64,000 bases of DNA from Roseicyclus sp. (GTDB taxonomy: Bacteria > Pseudomonadota > Alphaproteobacteria > Rhodobacterales > Rhodobacteraceae). Below the pieces are notes generated by a model, which was given only the letters and a program-made list of their open reading frames with translations, did no database searches and was not told the origin of the DNA. The stretch spans positions 1 to 64,000 of the forward strand of contig JAGYLB010000092.1 of NCBI GenBank assembly GCA_018401055.1, in the 5' to 3' direction. Positions 1 to 9,275 of this stretch are shown one piece after another (position 1 is the first letter of the stretch; each line of letters opens with the position of its first letter). A program made the translations under genes and the position numbers.

Positions 1-1075
1 GGTGATGCCCGCATCCAGGAAGCGCTCAGCGAGGGGAGGAACCGCCAGACTTCGCGCATCCTTGCCAAAATTCCCAGTCGAAGCTCTCATTCGACATGCG
101 ATCGCGCCGGTTTTCACCGTTGATGATCCTTGGCGACATGGCGACCTGATCTGATCGAAAGGTAGCAATTCATGTTGCTGCCATCGATCGAAAACTATTT
201 GGCGATCGCGGCCTTGTCGCCTTTTACCAGATCCCTCTCGCCGGTATGGCATCGACAGATGATCAAAGGTCTGGGCGCAAGATCGGGGAGAAGACTGCCA
301 TCCGCCGCGCGGTTTGCACACCAGCACGGATGACTGGTGATGTAATATCGAGCATCGCGCGGTGCTGAGATCCAACCGAGCGAAGCGGTGACCGGCGGCG
401 GCGGAGTCGATGCGGGCAAAGGCGATGTCCCTTGGCGTCGAATTCGAAATCGAGCCATGAGCGCGCGGTAGGGAATGACATCCGAAGCGGGCGAGGTAAC
501 AGACGGCCCGAGAAAGTGCGGTCTTGCCCCGCGCGGCTCATGGTCAGAAAATTTCACGCGCCGGGCTGCGGTGCATCTCTACCTGGGTCGGCGATCACGC
601 GCTCGGGTGCCAGATTTCACGATGAACGTGCCGTTGGGTCAGCGTATCGAAGGGAGCCTGTCGCCCGCGGGGCCACGTCTTGCGTTGTTCCTTGATGTCC
701 TTGACCGAAGAAACTTTGGCGCCGGTGTCCCCTCGTCGACATCGAACACGGATCAGACGCAGGGTGACCTTGAGCGGCGCGGCATAGGTCAGGTCGCGCT
801 GCTGGCACTCTTCCACGTCGAACTTGGGCTGTTCGAGCTCGTATTTCACGAACTCCAGAACGGCGGTCTCGTTGAAATCCTTGATCGGGAACACCGACTG
901 GAAGACACCCATGATGCCTTCGCCATCGGCGGGCTTTGCGCCATCGCCGGATTTCAGGAACAGGTCATAGGAAGACTTCTGCACCTCGATCAGGTTCGGC
1001 ATCTCCAGCACTTCGCGGATTTTGCCGTAGAATTTGCGGATTACGTCGTTTCTGGCCTGCGTAGGTCTGAGCCAT
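1..1075 (-). CDS. rpoB: RNA polymerase beta subunit, N-terminal part (frameshifted, runs off the window)
   Basis: This encodes the beta subunit of RNA polymerase. The start is ATG at 1073-1075, reading [10 protein letters not shown], with a GAAGG ribosome site 10-15 bases upstream. After one frame change the conserved beta N-terminus follows ([20 protein letters not shown], then [18 protein letters not shown] and [20 protein letters not shown]). Further pieces in other frames match beta downstream: [10 protein letters not shown] near 440 and a terminal LDAGIT at the window edge. These pieces are closer together than in intact beta proteins, so bases appear to be missing as well as shifted. 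The gene lies downstream of rplL as usual. I regard the damage as sequencing error in an essential gene, not a pseudogene. Confidence 0.9.
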
Positions 1076-1326
1076 GCTCTCGCGCACCTTCGATGTGTTT
1101 CGCTGTGTCGCTCTCGCCGCCGGGGCCTCGGGGGACGCAGCACCATGAGACAAGGCGACGGATCAATCTGCTTGCCGTCCACCGGCCGATCCCGATCCGT
1201 TGCCTACCGCCTTAAGAAGGCCCCGTAGGGCCACTTCCAGACGCGGATGGCCGGTTCGGAAGCGCCCGGGCCCAGCCTTTCTTGGGTCCCGCCCGGCCAC
1301 GATACCGGGAGGATATCTGTTGGCTC
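1076..1326. other. rplL-rpoB intergenic stretch with possible attenuator hairpins
   Basis: About 250 bases lie between the inferred end of rplL and rpoB, and I see no gene there. Read on the minus strand there is an imperfect hairpin around 1268-1290 (GGACCCA against TGGGCCC) and a small stem GGCCC-N4-GGGCC at 1218-1231. A transcript attenuator between rplL and rpoB is known in enterobacteria, so an analogous element is possible. The local base quality is poor, so exact structures should not be trusted. Confidence 0.25.
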
Positions 1327-1704
1327 TCAGGCGCAGGATCGATCGACGCTCAGCTGCGACCAGCTTGAGCGGCCTGATGTCTTCGGCTGACGTTGAAGCC
1401 TTGCAGCTTGACCTTGCCGTTAAGCCTCACAAGGTCCGGCACTGCTCGAGGCCCAGACCGGTGATCGCGCGCACTTCCTTGATCACGTTGATCTTCTGTG
1501 CGCCGGCGTTCTTGAGAACGACGTCGAATTCGGTCTTTTCCTCTTCGACGGCGGCCTGCGCTCGACCGGGCAAGCCATCATGACGGGCGCCACCTGGCTA
1601 GCGGGCTCGATCCCGTACTTGTCCTTGAGGATGGTCTTCAGTTCCTGCGCCTGCAGGAGGGTCAGACCGACGATCTCTTCTGCGAGTTTGTTCAGATCAG
1701 CCAT
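1327..1704 (-). CDS. rplL: 50S ribosomal protein L7/L12 (frameshifted)
   Basis: This is the stalk protein of the large ribosomal subunit, which binds translation factors. The start is ATG at 1702-1704 with the typical N-terminal domain [20 protein letters not shown]. The hinge follows. The conserved C-terminal core [16 protein letters not shown] appears only after a frame change near 1560, and the last 30 residues require more shifts (a recognisable SAEDI near 1375). The stop at about 1327 is inferred from the usual length of about 125 residues. The gene follows rplJ by 68 bases, as in the standard rplJL operon. The breaks look like base-calling errors. Confidence 0.85.
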
Positions 1705-1772
1705 TTTTCACATTCCGTATGTATGTATGTATGGGGTTCCAACGCCGCAAGCGGCGGGTCTCGATCGGTTGC

Positions 1773-2285
1773 TTACGCGGCCTTTTCCTCGATGGTCGTG
1801 AGGATGGACGCGATATTCGAAGCAGGTGCGCCAATAGCACCGGCGATGTTCGAAGCGGGCGCGCCGATGCAAGACACGATCTGAGCGATAAGCTCTTCAC
1901 GCGACGGCATCTTCGCGACGGCCTTCACACCGTCGGCAGTCAGAACGGTCCCACCCATCGCGCCGCCAAGGATGACATATTTGTCATTGGTCTTGGCGTA
2001 CTCGTCCACAGCCTTGGCGGCTGCGACCGGGTCTTCGGAATAGGCGAGAACGGTCATGCCCGTCAGAAGGTCCGCGATGCCAGCGACATCGGTGCCTTCA
2101 AGGGCGATCTTGGCGAGCTTGTTCTTGGCGACACGCACAGCCCCACCCGCATCACGAACTTTCGCGCGCAAGGCCTGCATCTCGGCAACCGTGAGGCCCT
2201 GGTAGTGTGCCACCACCACGACGCCAGAGCTTTCGAAGATCTGGCCGAGTTCCTCGACCACTTTCTCTTTCTGGGCTCTATCCAC
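1773..2285 (-). CDS. rplJ: 50S ribosomal protein L10
   Basis: L10 anchors the L7/L12 dimers to the ribosome and, in complex with them, represses its own mRNA in well-studied bacteria. The frame is intact at 170 residues. I chose the GTG start at 2283-2285 ([20 protein letters not shown]), with GGAG about 10 bases upstream; the longer in-frame extension to 2372 has no L10 similarity. The C-terminus carries GAPASNIA twice, a feature I know from Rhodobacteraceae L10. It is followed 68 bases later by rplL. It is separated from rplA by two exported-protein genes, which is unusual. Confidence 0.96.
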   Translation of the reverse strand: MDRAQKEKVVEELGQIFESSGVVVVAHYQGLTVAEMQALRAKVRDAGGAVRVAKNKLAKIALEGTDVAGIADLLTGMTVLAYSEDPVAAAKAVDEYAKTNDKYVILGGAMGGTVLTADGVKAVAKMPSREELIAQIVSCIGAPASNIAGAIGAPASNIASILTTIEEKAA

Positions 2286-2628
2286 AGGTTTACTCCAGTT
2301 TGGGGGCCCAAAAGGCTTGGGAAACCCCGGCTCAGTTCTACCGGATCGCTCCGGCGGTTTTGGTCCGCTCAAGCAACGGAACCAGAGACCGCCAGGCGCT
2401 CGAACGGTCGAGCCCTCGGTTGTCTGACCTGATCCCGTCTCAGGCAGGATTTACGGGGTGCTTGACACCCCACCCACCGTCTCGGACGAAATGCAAAAGA
2501 GCGCGTGACGAATCGCGCGCTCCAATGCACCTGCGGTCAATAGAGTCTGCCGCCGGATTTGCCAAGGGGTGCGGGTGGTTTTTCGCACCCCACACCGTAA
2601 TGACGCCCGTTTGTCTGTCCGCGCGTCG
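2286..2628 (-). promoter_or_regulatory. Probable rplJ leader region (promoter plus possible L10-binding leader)
   Basis: No gene is visible in these 340 bases upstream of rplJ. Because the genes upstream end at a hairpin (2566-2591), rplJL probably has its own promoter here. On the minus strand a compact hairpin with CACCCC-type arms lies at 2455-2471 (GGGGTG, five-base loop, CACCCC on the plus strand). An L10 autoregulatory leader is expected in this place from other bacteria, but I could not verify its kink-turn and bulge features by eye. Confidence 0.35.
2566..2591 (-). terminator. Hairpin after the small exported-protein gene
   Basis: A perfect 8-base stem GGGGTGCG / CGCACCCC with a 10-base loop lies 37 bases beyond the stop of the gene at 2629-2856. 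The minus-strand transcript has only a short U stretch after it, so termination may be weak. Confidence 0.45.
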
Positions 2629-2856
2629 TTACTGAAGCGACGACACGACCGAGGCGATGAAAACGCTCTCGCTTTGGCCCCCCGAATTCTCCAAATCGCT
2701 CGCGCTCACGCCGACAACTGACTGCACCACCGTGAAAAACACGGGCGGAGTGATCGAATTCGACGTCGTCGACTTGCCTGCAAAGGCGCCCGTGGCGCCT
2801 GCGGCGGTCACGGCCAAAGCCAGCGCTGTCGCCTTGATGTAGATGGTCATGGTCAT
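2629..2856 (-). CDS. Small exported protein, unknown function
   Basis: I do not recognise this 75-residue protein. The start is ATG at 2854-2856 (MTMTIYIKATALALAVTAAG), 7 bases after AAAGGA; the longer in-frame reading to 2883 is not needed. Residues 1-26 form a clear Sec signal peptide ending in GAFA. The mature part is about 50 residues, Ser/Thr/Val-rich, without cysteine, and repeats VVQSVVGV / IASVVSSL-like hydrophobic stretches. The gene sits 23 bases after the beta-barrel gene, so the two probably form a transcript, and the small protein may be a partner of the barrel or another envelope component. This assignment comes only from position and signal peptide. Confidence 0.6.
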   Translation of the reverse strand: MTMTIYIKATALALAVTAAGATGAFAGKSTTSNSITPPVFFTVVQSVVGVSASDLENSGGQSESVFIASVVSSLQ

Positions 2857-2879
2857 ATCCTTTTCGATCCTTGCCAGGC

Positions 2880-3682
2880 TCAAAACGCGAAGGCCGCGGT
2901 CAGGCTGAATTGCTGGCGGTTGGTGTTGTCGGTCACGTCCAGAACGCCCGCCGAAATCCCGAGGCCGGGAACGCTGGGCACGTTGAGACCGACGCCGAGG
3001 TTGAGCTGGGTCTCGGTGCCCGACAGGCTGGCCGAAAGGTTTTGCGTCAGGCCAACGCCGATGCCGTAGAACACGCCGCCATCCACCTGCCCGTTGCCGG
3101 TGTCCGACAGGGTGGTGTTGTCGCCATAGCCCAGCGTAAACTGGACCGGCAGTTCCGATCCGCCCGCCATCGGGAAGGCCACCAGATGCGAGACATAGAC
3201 GCTGCTGCTGACCGGCTTGCCGTCCGCATCGCCCCAGCCGCCCCAGCCGTTCGACGACGCCCCGATGAAGGTGGCGGAATTGCCGCCCGCCCGGAGCATC
3301 CGCGACAGGCCGATGTAGAAATCGCCGCTGTCCGCGAACGGGTCGAGACCCAAGATGGTCGTTGCCAAGGTCACGCTGATATCGTTGACCGGGCTGCCGA
3401 AGGTGTAGCCCAAGCTCAGATCCCCGTCGCCGCCCCGGCCCGAGATGCCATCGCGCGGGTTCACATAGGTGAGGCCGACGAAAGCCGTGCCGCCGGGCGC
3501 CGGAACGGCCGATGCTGCGCCGTAGATCGACGGAAAGGCCAAGGTGGGGACAGGGCTTGCCGCCGCCGCCAAGACCGGGGGCGCGGATGGCGCCGAGCTG
3601 CCAGAACCCGCTCAGCCTACGCTCCCGTTGCGGCCAGTGTAGCGATGCAAGCCACGCCCGATGCGATTTTCTTGATGTTCAT
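2880..3682 (-). CDS. Putative outer-membrane beta-barrel protein (one frameshift)
   Basis: The protein starts with a signal peptide, MNIKKIASGVACIATLAATG, from ATG at 3680-3682 with GAGG just upstream. The frame breaks near 3640 and resumes through residues such as TLAFPSIYGAASAVPAPGGT. The rest shows alternating hydrophobic strands rich in Gly, Asn, Ser and aromatic residues (GDLSLGYTFGSP, FTLGYGDNTTLSD, SLSGTETQLNLGVGLNVP), and the chain ends in a phenylalanine (SLTAAFAF). The terminal aromatic residue is the usual outer-membrane assembly signal. About 265 residues suggests 8-12 strands. No specific family is recognised. It lies between rplA and rplJ but has its own upstream gap after a terminator, so it is likely transcribed separately. 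Confidence 0.65.
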
Positions 3683-3807
3683 TGCCTCAACCTCGGTTCG
3701 TTTTTCTTTTGCCAAACCATAGCGCCACCCAAGCCGCGATGAAACCCTTTTGCGCGCCTTTGAGCGAAAGTGCACCAGCGCTTGTTGCAAGATGGGCCTC
3801 AAAACGA

Positions 3808-3835
3808 GAAAAGCGGACCGCGAGGCCCGCTTTTC
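3808..3835 (-). terminator. Rho-independent terminator after rplA
   Basis: The stem GAAAAGCGG / CCGCTTTTC with a 10-base loop lies 22 bases beyond the rplA stop. On the minus strand it ends in a U-rich stretch followed by CUCGUUUUG. This indicates that the rplK-rplA transcript ends here, before the inserted barrel gene. Confidence 0.7.
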
Positions 3836-3856
3836 CGAACACATGCCGTGGCGATC

Positions 3857-4560
3857 TCAGCCGTTGGCAGTCGCGCTGTCGAGGCTCACGGATACACCCG
3901 GGCCCATGGTCGAGCTGAGCGAGATACGCTTGAGATAGGACCCCTTGGATCCCGTGGGCTTGGCGCGGCTGACAGCGCCAACAAAGGCGCGGATGTTTTC
4001 GGCCAACTGCGCGTCGCCAAAGCTGACCTTGCCGACGCCTGCATGGATCACACCTGCCTTTTCGACCTTGAACTGCACCTGGCCGCCCTTGGCCGCCTCG
4101 ACGGCGTCCTTGACGTCCATGGTGACGGTCCCGATCTTGGGGTTCGGCATCAGGTTGCGCGGGCCCAGGATCTTGCCCAGACGGCCGACGATCGGCATCA
4201 TGTCGGGCGTGGCGATGCAGCGATCGAAATCGATCTTGCCGCCCTGAATGGTTTCCATCAGGTCCTCGGCGCCCACGATATCGGCACCGGCCGCCTTGGC
4301 CTCATCGGCCTTGGCGCCGCGGGCGAACACCGCCACGCGCACCGTCTTGCCGGTGCCGTTGGGCAGGTTCACCGTGCCGCGCACCATCTGGTCGGCATGG
4401 CGCGGATCGACGCCGAGGTTCATCGCGATCTCGATGCGTTTCATCGAATTTCGCCGATGGCATTCGCCTTGATCAGCGCGACGGCCTCTTCGACGGTGAT
4501 GTCGCCTTGCCGTCAAAGGCCGCGCGGGCCGCTCTGACGACGTTTTGCAATCTTGCCCAT
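3857..4560 (-). CDS. rplA: 50S ribosomal protein L1 (N-terminus frameshifted)
   Basis: L1 binds 23S rRNA at the mobile L1 stalk and represses its own operon in model bacteria. From about 4440 to 3857 the frame is intact and typical: [19 protein letters not shown], then [31 protein letters not shown] and a C-terminal [13 protein letters not shown]. The first 40 residues are spread over three frames (MGKIAKR at 4560; [15 protein letters not shown] near 4480), which requires at least two indels. The ATG at 4558-4560 is two bases after the rplK stop, as in the usual rplKA pair. I take the breaks as sequencing errors. Confidence 0.92.
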
Positions 4561-4562
4561 GA

Positions 4563-5018
4563 TCACCCTTTCACCTCGATACCCATCGACTTTGCAGAGC
4601 CAGGATGATCTTCATTGCCGACCTCGACGTCGTTGGCGCTCAGGTCGACCATCTTGGCCTGTGCGATCTCGCGCACCTGCGGCGGCGGTGACGGTGGCGA
4701 TCGGTCTCGCGGCCGGGCTTGTCGCCGCCGCGCGGGCGGTTGCGCTTGCCCGACGGGCTTCAGGCCTGCTGCCTTCTTGAGGAAATAGGACGCCGGGGGC
4801 GTCTTGATTTCCATCGTGAAGGACTTGTCCTGGTAGTAGCTGATCACGGTCGGGCAGGGCGCACCCGGCTCAAGGTCTGCGGTCTTGGCGTTGAACGCCT
4901 TGCAGAATTCCATGATGTTGATGCCGCGCTGACCCAAGGCAGGGCCAACGGGCGGGGACGGGTTGGCCTGCCCCGCCTTGATCTGCAGCTTCATCTTGCC
5001 GACGAGTTTCTTGGCCAT
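4563..5018 (-). CDS. rplK: 50S ribosomal protein L11 (two internally compensated frameshifts)
   Basis: L11 forms the GTPase-associated centre with 23S rRNA. It starts at ATG 5016-5018 ([20 protein letters not shown]), followed by the hallmark [19 protein letters not shown]. The frame is open throughout at 151 residues, but two internal segments are nonsense. After [10 protein letters not shown] the reading becomes Pro/Arg-rich for about 22 residues, and near the C-terminus EVGNEDHPG replaces the expected AAMKIILG. Both are explained by pairs of opposite indels that restore the frame. A naive gene caller would accept this ORF and pass on wrong protein sequence. Confidence 0.93.
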   Translation of the reverse strand: MAKKLVGKMKLQIKAGQANPSPPVGPALGQRGINIMEFCKAFNAKTADLEPGAPCPTVISYYQDKSFTMEIKTPPASYFLKKAAGLKPVGQAQPPARRRQARPRDRSPPSPPPQVREIAQAKMVDLSANDVEVGNEDHPGSAKSMGIEVKG

Positions 5019-5196
5019 CTCGGCCTCTCCTTTTCTCAACAGCCGCAGGACGCGCCCCTTGGCCTTTGTCGATGTGGTCCGGTCCGGGGCACGCGTGCCC
5101 CTCGCCTCCCACATGGGAATGTCGCACGGATGCGACAGCGCTGGCCCCTACCCCCACGACGCCCGCATTGCAAGCCCAAACCGTCGTGCGCGTCGG

Positions 5197-6457
5197 TCAG
5201 CCCGACGGCTGCGCGCGCTGATTGCGCAAGGTGTCAAGTAGGCGCCGCGCCACCCCCGCGTACTCCGGATCGCGGCCCTGGGCCATCGCCTCCAGTGCAA
5301 GGTCCATCCCCTCGGCGGGCGGGTGGTTTTCCGTGATGCACATCCACGCAACATCAAAATGGCCCGCCTCGATGAAGCGCAGGACCATGGCCGGGTCGCG
5401 GTCATGATGTTCGTGCAGGTAGAACCAGAACATCTGGCACCCGGGGATGAAGGATTCCTCCACCCGGTCCTCCAGCACGGTCATGACCCAATCCGCGATG
5501 TCGAGATCGGGAGCGATCCGCGCCAGTTCCGCGAAAGCGTCCGGGTCCATGGCGTCGATGCCGTTCAGGAAGCCGCCCGCCGCCGCGCGCCGGTGGCGCG
5601 GCAGTCCCGCGATGTGATCGAGGATGCGGCGCCCGTCCCAAGCGCCATCGCCCCAGAGCCGGTCTTCGGTGTCGTCGTAAAGCGATCCGATGAAGGCTGC
5701 TGCATGGGCCACGATCAGAGGGTTTTCCGACCCCAGCAGCGGGACCAACCGCGTCTCGAAATTCGACCATGACAGCCGTTGCTGCGCCCGGTGTCGCAAA
5801 TCATGGAGCGCCAACGCCAGGCGCATGTCGTCACCTTCGCCGCATCGGTCCAGCCACTCCCAGAACAGGCCATCGAAGGGCGGCAAGGGCATGGTGACCG
5901 CATCCCAGGCGAGCTTCAGATGCGCCGTCGGTTGCCGTTTGCGCCGCGCATCCAGCCAATCGAGATAGGGGGTGAGCAGCGCCTCGGCGGCATCGCGGTG
6001 CAGCGGCACGTTGGGGCGGGGCCGATAGTGAACAGTGCGGCTTTCCACCCCGCTGGGGTCGAGCACTCGCGCGTGATCCACTGATTGTTCGATATGGGCC
6101 CGTGTCCTGCGGCGGTCGTCGAAGAAGCTGTCTTCGATCAGCGTCGAGCATCCCCACTCCGATCCGCTGCAGTCCTGACGGATCGCCCTCGGCGGCCATA
6201 ACGCGAACCCCGTCGCGGATGCCAGTCAGCCGATAGCACAGCGTCAGAAGTCGGGTCAGTTGCTCGGCGGTGATGTGCAGCGGCCGCGCCCGGGAGAGCG
6301 CCTGCACCTGCACAGAGGCAGCGGCGGCGTCGACCGGCGCATGCACCACAAGAGCGTCCAGCGCATCCAGCGCCGCGTCGAAGGCCGCGCTATCGCCCTC
6401 GGCGGCAGGCGGCCGACGCGGGTCGTCATCCCTGTTTGGAGACCTGGGTGAATTCAA
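5197..6457 (-). CDS. Conserved-looking hypothetical protein between nusG and rplK (one frameshift)
   Basis: I do not recognise a family. The protein would be about 420 residues. The N-terminal part is acidic and Ala-rich (AFDAALDALDALVVHAP, then ITAEQLTRLLTLCYRLTGI). The frame breaks near 6160 and resumes as DSFFDDRRRTRAHIEQSVDH through the remaining 300 residues. The C-terminal part is helical, Trp- and Asp-rich, with repeated short helices (PFDGLFWEWLDRCGEGDDMR, ENPLIVAHAAAFIGSLYDD, FIEAGHFDVAWMCITENHP) that suggest a HEAT-like solenoid. There is no signal peptide. The ATG at 6457 overlaps the nusG end by 32 bases, so a start nearer the nusG stop (an ATGA lies there in another frame) is possible. 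The gene interrupts the usual nusG-rplK order. Confidence 0.6.
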
Positions 6458-6959
6458 GCTCCACAGGCGTGGCGCGGCCGAAGATCGAGACCGAGACCTT
6501 GAGGCGCTGGTTGACCTCGTCCACTTCCTCGACCATGCCGTCGAAATCCTCGAACGGGCCGTCGTTCACCTTGACCTTCTCGCCGATGTCGAAGGTGATC
6601 GTGTTGCGCGGTGCGGCCTCGCCTTCCTCGACGCGGTTGAGGATCGAATTCACCTCTTCGTCGCGCATCGGCATCGGGCGGCCCTGCGGCCCGAGGAACC
6701 CTGTCACACGCGCAATGGAGTTGATCGCGTGATAGGCGCGGTCGGTCATCTCCATCCGCACCAGAACATAGCCCGGCATGAAGCGGCGCGGCACGGTGAC
6801 CTTCTTGCCGCGGCGGATCTCGATCACTTCCTCTTCGGGGACCAGAACCTCTTCGATTTCGTCCTGCAGGCCCTTTTCAGCCACGGCAGTCCTGATCTGT
6901 TCGGCGATCCGCTTTTCGAAATTCGACAAGACGCTGACCGAATACCACCGCTTCGCCAT
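6426..6959 (-). CDS. nusG: Transcription termination/antitermination protein NusG
   Basis: NusG binds RNA polymerase, suppresses pausing and couples to Rho and the ribosome. The frame is intact at 177 residues. MAKRWYSVSVLSNFEKRIAE opens the NGN domain, RRFMPGYVLVRMEM is the polymerase-binding strand, and the C-terminal KOW domain (GEKVKVNDGPFEDFDGMVEE, about residues 121-150) ends in TPVELEFTQVSKQG. It is downstream of secE but separated by about 180 bases, longer than the tight spacing usual for this pair. Confidence 0.97.
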   Translation of the reverse strand: MAKRWYSVSVLSNFEKRIAEQIRTAVAEKGLQDEIEEVLVPEEEVIEIRRGKKVTVPRRFMPGYVLVRMEMTDRAYHAINSIARVTGFLGPQGRPMPMRDEEVNSILNRVEEGEAAPRNTITFDIGEKVKVNDGPFEDFDGMVEEVDEVNQRLKVSVSIFGRATPVELEFTQVSKQG

Positions 6960-7141
6960 GGCTGACTTCCTCTAGGTTCGCGGCGCGTGCGTTGCGCCGG
7001 CATGTCTGACGGTGCCCGCCCATCGCGCGCACCCCTCCGTCCGGACATGACTGGAGAGAGCACTGAGGCGGTCACCAGCGATGTCGGGGGAATTGTCGAT
7101 GTGCTTACGCTGCAGAACGGCGAATGGCAAGCCCGGTCGGA

Positions 7142-7333
7142 TCAGCCGAAAACGGTGAGGATCGTTTCCAGACCCCAGCGAATCATGAAATCGACGAAGA
7201 AGAAGAAGATGGCAAAGACGACAGCGAGCAGGAACACCATGGCGGTGGTCACCAACACCTCGCGGCGCGAGGGCCAGACGACCTTGGCGATTTCGCTGCG
7301 GGTCTGCTGGAGGAACTGGAACGGGTTGGCCAT
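7142..7333 (-). CDS. secE: Preprotein translocase subunit SecE
   Basis: This is the essential small subunit of the SecYEG channel in the inner membrane. It has 63 residues and the single-span form usual in alphaproteobacteria. An amphipathic N-terminal helix with the conserved QQTRSEIAKVVWPSRREV is followed by one membrane segment (TTAMVFLLAVVFAIFFFFVD). The start is ATG at 7331-7333. Its position upstream of nusG is the conserved arrangement. Confidence 0.96.
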   Translation of the reverse strand: MANPFQFLQQTRSEIAKVVWPSRREVLVTTAMVFLLAVVFAIFFFFVDFMIRWGLETILTVFG

Positions 7334-7372
7334 GTGTCGTCTCCGCTTTCGGATGCCGGGCATATACGCAAG

Positions 7373-7396
7373 GCCCGCCCCCGGCGCAAGGCGGGC
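7373..7396. other. GC-rich hairpin in the secE leader
   Basis: GCCCGCC and GGCGGGC form a 7-base stem around a 10-base loop, 40-63 bases upstream of secE. There is no T-run, so it may be a leader structure rather than a terminator. Confidence 0.3.
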
Positions 7397-7518
7397 AAGA
7401 CCATGGACCTTCGCCGCGGACCTGAAACAGCTTGGCCAAGCCAGGTGCACCCGCGCGGCGTGGCGACTACACAGACCCCGTCGCCGCAGATGCGCGGCCA
7501 ACCCTGATGGAATGACCG

Positions 7519-8271
7519 ATGCAAGACACCACGCCGCCAACCGCCGCCCGGGGCATTGCCAGATCCTTGCGCCTCTATCACCGCGATGCCGCGCGCACCG
7601 CACGGATGGATGCATTGAACGCCCGCTTTGCGCGGCCGGACGGTCTGGTCTTCGATCTTGGCGCCCATGTCGGCGACCGGGTGGCGAGCTTTCGCCGCCT
7701 CGGGGCGCGGGTGGTGGCGGTGGAACCGCAACCGGCCGCGATGCGCGCGCTCAGGCTGATGTTCCGGCGTGACCCGGATGTGACGCTGGTTCCCGCCGCA
7801 ATCGGGGCCGTGGCGGGCGTGATCAGGCTTTATCTCAACACGGCCAATCCGACCGTCTCAACCGTGTCGCAGGATTTTATTGCCGCCGCGGATGGCGCCC
7901 CTGGATGGGAGGGGCAGACCTGGGACCGGGCGATAGACGTGCCGATGGTCACCCTCGATGATCTGATCGCGGCCCATGGCCTGCCCGATTTCATCAAGAT
8001 CGATGTCGAAGGCCTTGAGCCCGAGGCGCTGGCGGGTCTGAGCCATGCCGTACCGGCGCTGTCTTTTGAGTTCACCACAATCCAGCGCGACCGGGCCTTG
8101 GCCGCGCTGGCGCGGGTCGACGGGTTGGGCCGTTACGGATTCAACCTGTCGGTGGGCGAACAGCATGCGCTGCAGCTGCCCGACTGGGTCAGCGCTGATG
8201 CGATGGCAGAGGTCATCACGAAGGCACCCGATGTGCTCAATTCAGGCGACATCTACGCGGTTCGACGCTGA
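7519..8271 (+). CDS. FkbM-family SAM-dependent methyltransferase
   Basis: The frame is intact at 250 residues. The SAM-binding motif I is visible as GLVFDLGAHVGDRVASFRRL (about residues 42-61), followed by the acidic residue in VVAVEPQPAAM, and the FkbM hallmark DFIKIDVEGLEPEALAGL near residue 155. Members of the family O-methylate sugars, polyketides or lipids, and the substrate cannot be told from sequence. It stands alone, divergent from secE, about 100 bases before the next gene. Because a polysaccharide locus starts 3 kb downstream, a glycan substrate is possible but unproven. Confidence 0.85.
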   Translation: MQDTTPPTAARGIARSLRLYHRDAARTARMDALNARFARPDGLVFDLGAHVGDRVASFRRLGARVVAVEPQPAAMRALRLMFRRDPDVTLVPAAIGAVAGVIRLYLNTANPTVSTVSQDFIAAADGAPGWEGQTWDRAIDVPMVTLDDLIAAHGLPDFIKIDVEGLEPEALAGLSHAVPALSFEFTTIQRDRALAALARVDGLGRYGFNLSVGEQHALQLPDWVSADAMAEVITKAPDVLNSGDIYAVRR

Positions 8272-8376
8272 AGACCGCAGCCCTGTCCCCCACCGCCCCC
8301 TTGATGCCCCCTTGCATTCGCGCCTGCATCGACGAAACCTGACCTTGCGCGGGAGGGGCGCAACGGGGGCTTCGGC

Positions 8377-9236
8377 ATGAAAGCATCGACACGGTTGCGC
8401 CAGCTGATGGCGGGCGGCGGGCCTGTGGTGGCACCGGGCGGCTGCGACGGATTTCGGCCAAGATGATCGAGCGCGCGGGCTTTCCCGCCGTCTATGCCAG
8501 CGGCGGGGCAATCGCGCGCAGCACGGGCATCCCCGATCTGGGGCTGATGAGCATGGCCGAGATCACCGACAGGCTCGCCACCATGGTCGATGCGGTGGGC
8601 GTGCCCGTGATCGCCGATGCCGACACGGGCTATGGCAATGCGCTGAACGCCCAGCACATGGTGCGCGCCTTTGAGCGGGCGGGGGTGGCGGGCTTTCACC
8701 TCGAGGACCAGACCTTTCCCAAGCGCTGCGGGCATTACGACGACAAGTCCATCGTGCCTGTCCGCGAGATGACGCAAAAGATCCGCGCGGTGAAGGATGC
8801 CGCAACCGACCCCGATCTGGTCGTGATCGCGCGCACAGACGGTCTGGCGGTGGAGGGGTTCGAGGCCACCATCGACCGCTCGCACGCCTATATCGAGGCG
8901 GGCGCGGACGTGATCTTTGTCGAGGCGCCCACAAGCGTGGAGGAGATCGAGCAGATCGCGGAACGCCTCCCCTACCCCAAGCTCATCAACATGTTCGCAG
9001 GCGGCAAGACGCCGCTGATCCCGACCGACCGGCTGGGCGAGTTGGGCTATGCCATCGTCATCATCCCCAGCGACCTGCAGCGCGCTGCGCTTTACGCCAT
9101 GGAACAGACGCTGGCGGCGATCAGGCGCGATGGCGACAGCCGCGCGGTGCAGGACCGGATGGTCAGTTTCGCCGAGCGCGAGGCGATTATCGGCACAAAG
9201 GATTGGCTGGACCGTGACCGCACCTATGCGATGTGA
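8377..9236 (+). CDS. Isocitrate lyase / PEP mutase superfamily enzyme (one frameshift near the start)
   Basis: The ATG at 8377-8379 starts MKASTRLRQLMAGGGPVVAP; the frame shifts near 8445 and continues as SAKMIERAGFPAVYASGGAI to the end, about 286 residues. Family marks are ADADTGYGNALN (metal-binding acidic residues), the flexible-loop motif KRCGHYDDK and VVIARTDG. The KRCGH loop with its cysteine favours a lyase (methylisocitrate lyase-like or dimethylmalate lyase-like) over phosphonomutases, but the exact substrate is open. It is followed 39 bases later by a PrpF-type isomerase, which suggests a short pathway for a branched or unsaturated tricarboxylate or C4 acid. Confidence 0.8.
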
Positions 9237-9275
9237 CAGCGCTTGGACAAATCTTCTTCAGGAAAGACCACTGAC

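Noticed and set aside
1..1704. Possible genuine rpoB/rplL pseudogenes.
   Set aside because: These are essential single-copy genes in their normal place; scattered indels with retained protein words fit sequencing error much better.
2455..2591. The two hairpins with GGGGTG/CACCCC arms as a dispersed repeat pair.
   Set aside because: The shared six bases are short and GC-rich; two copies 110 bases apart are not enough to call a repeat family.
7334..7518. A tRNA-Trp gene, often found upstream of secE.
   Set aside because: No cloverleaf, T-loop or CCA anticodon context could be found in this stretch.
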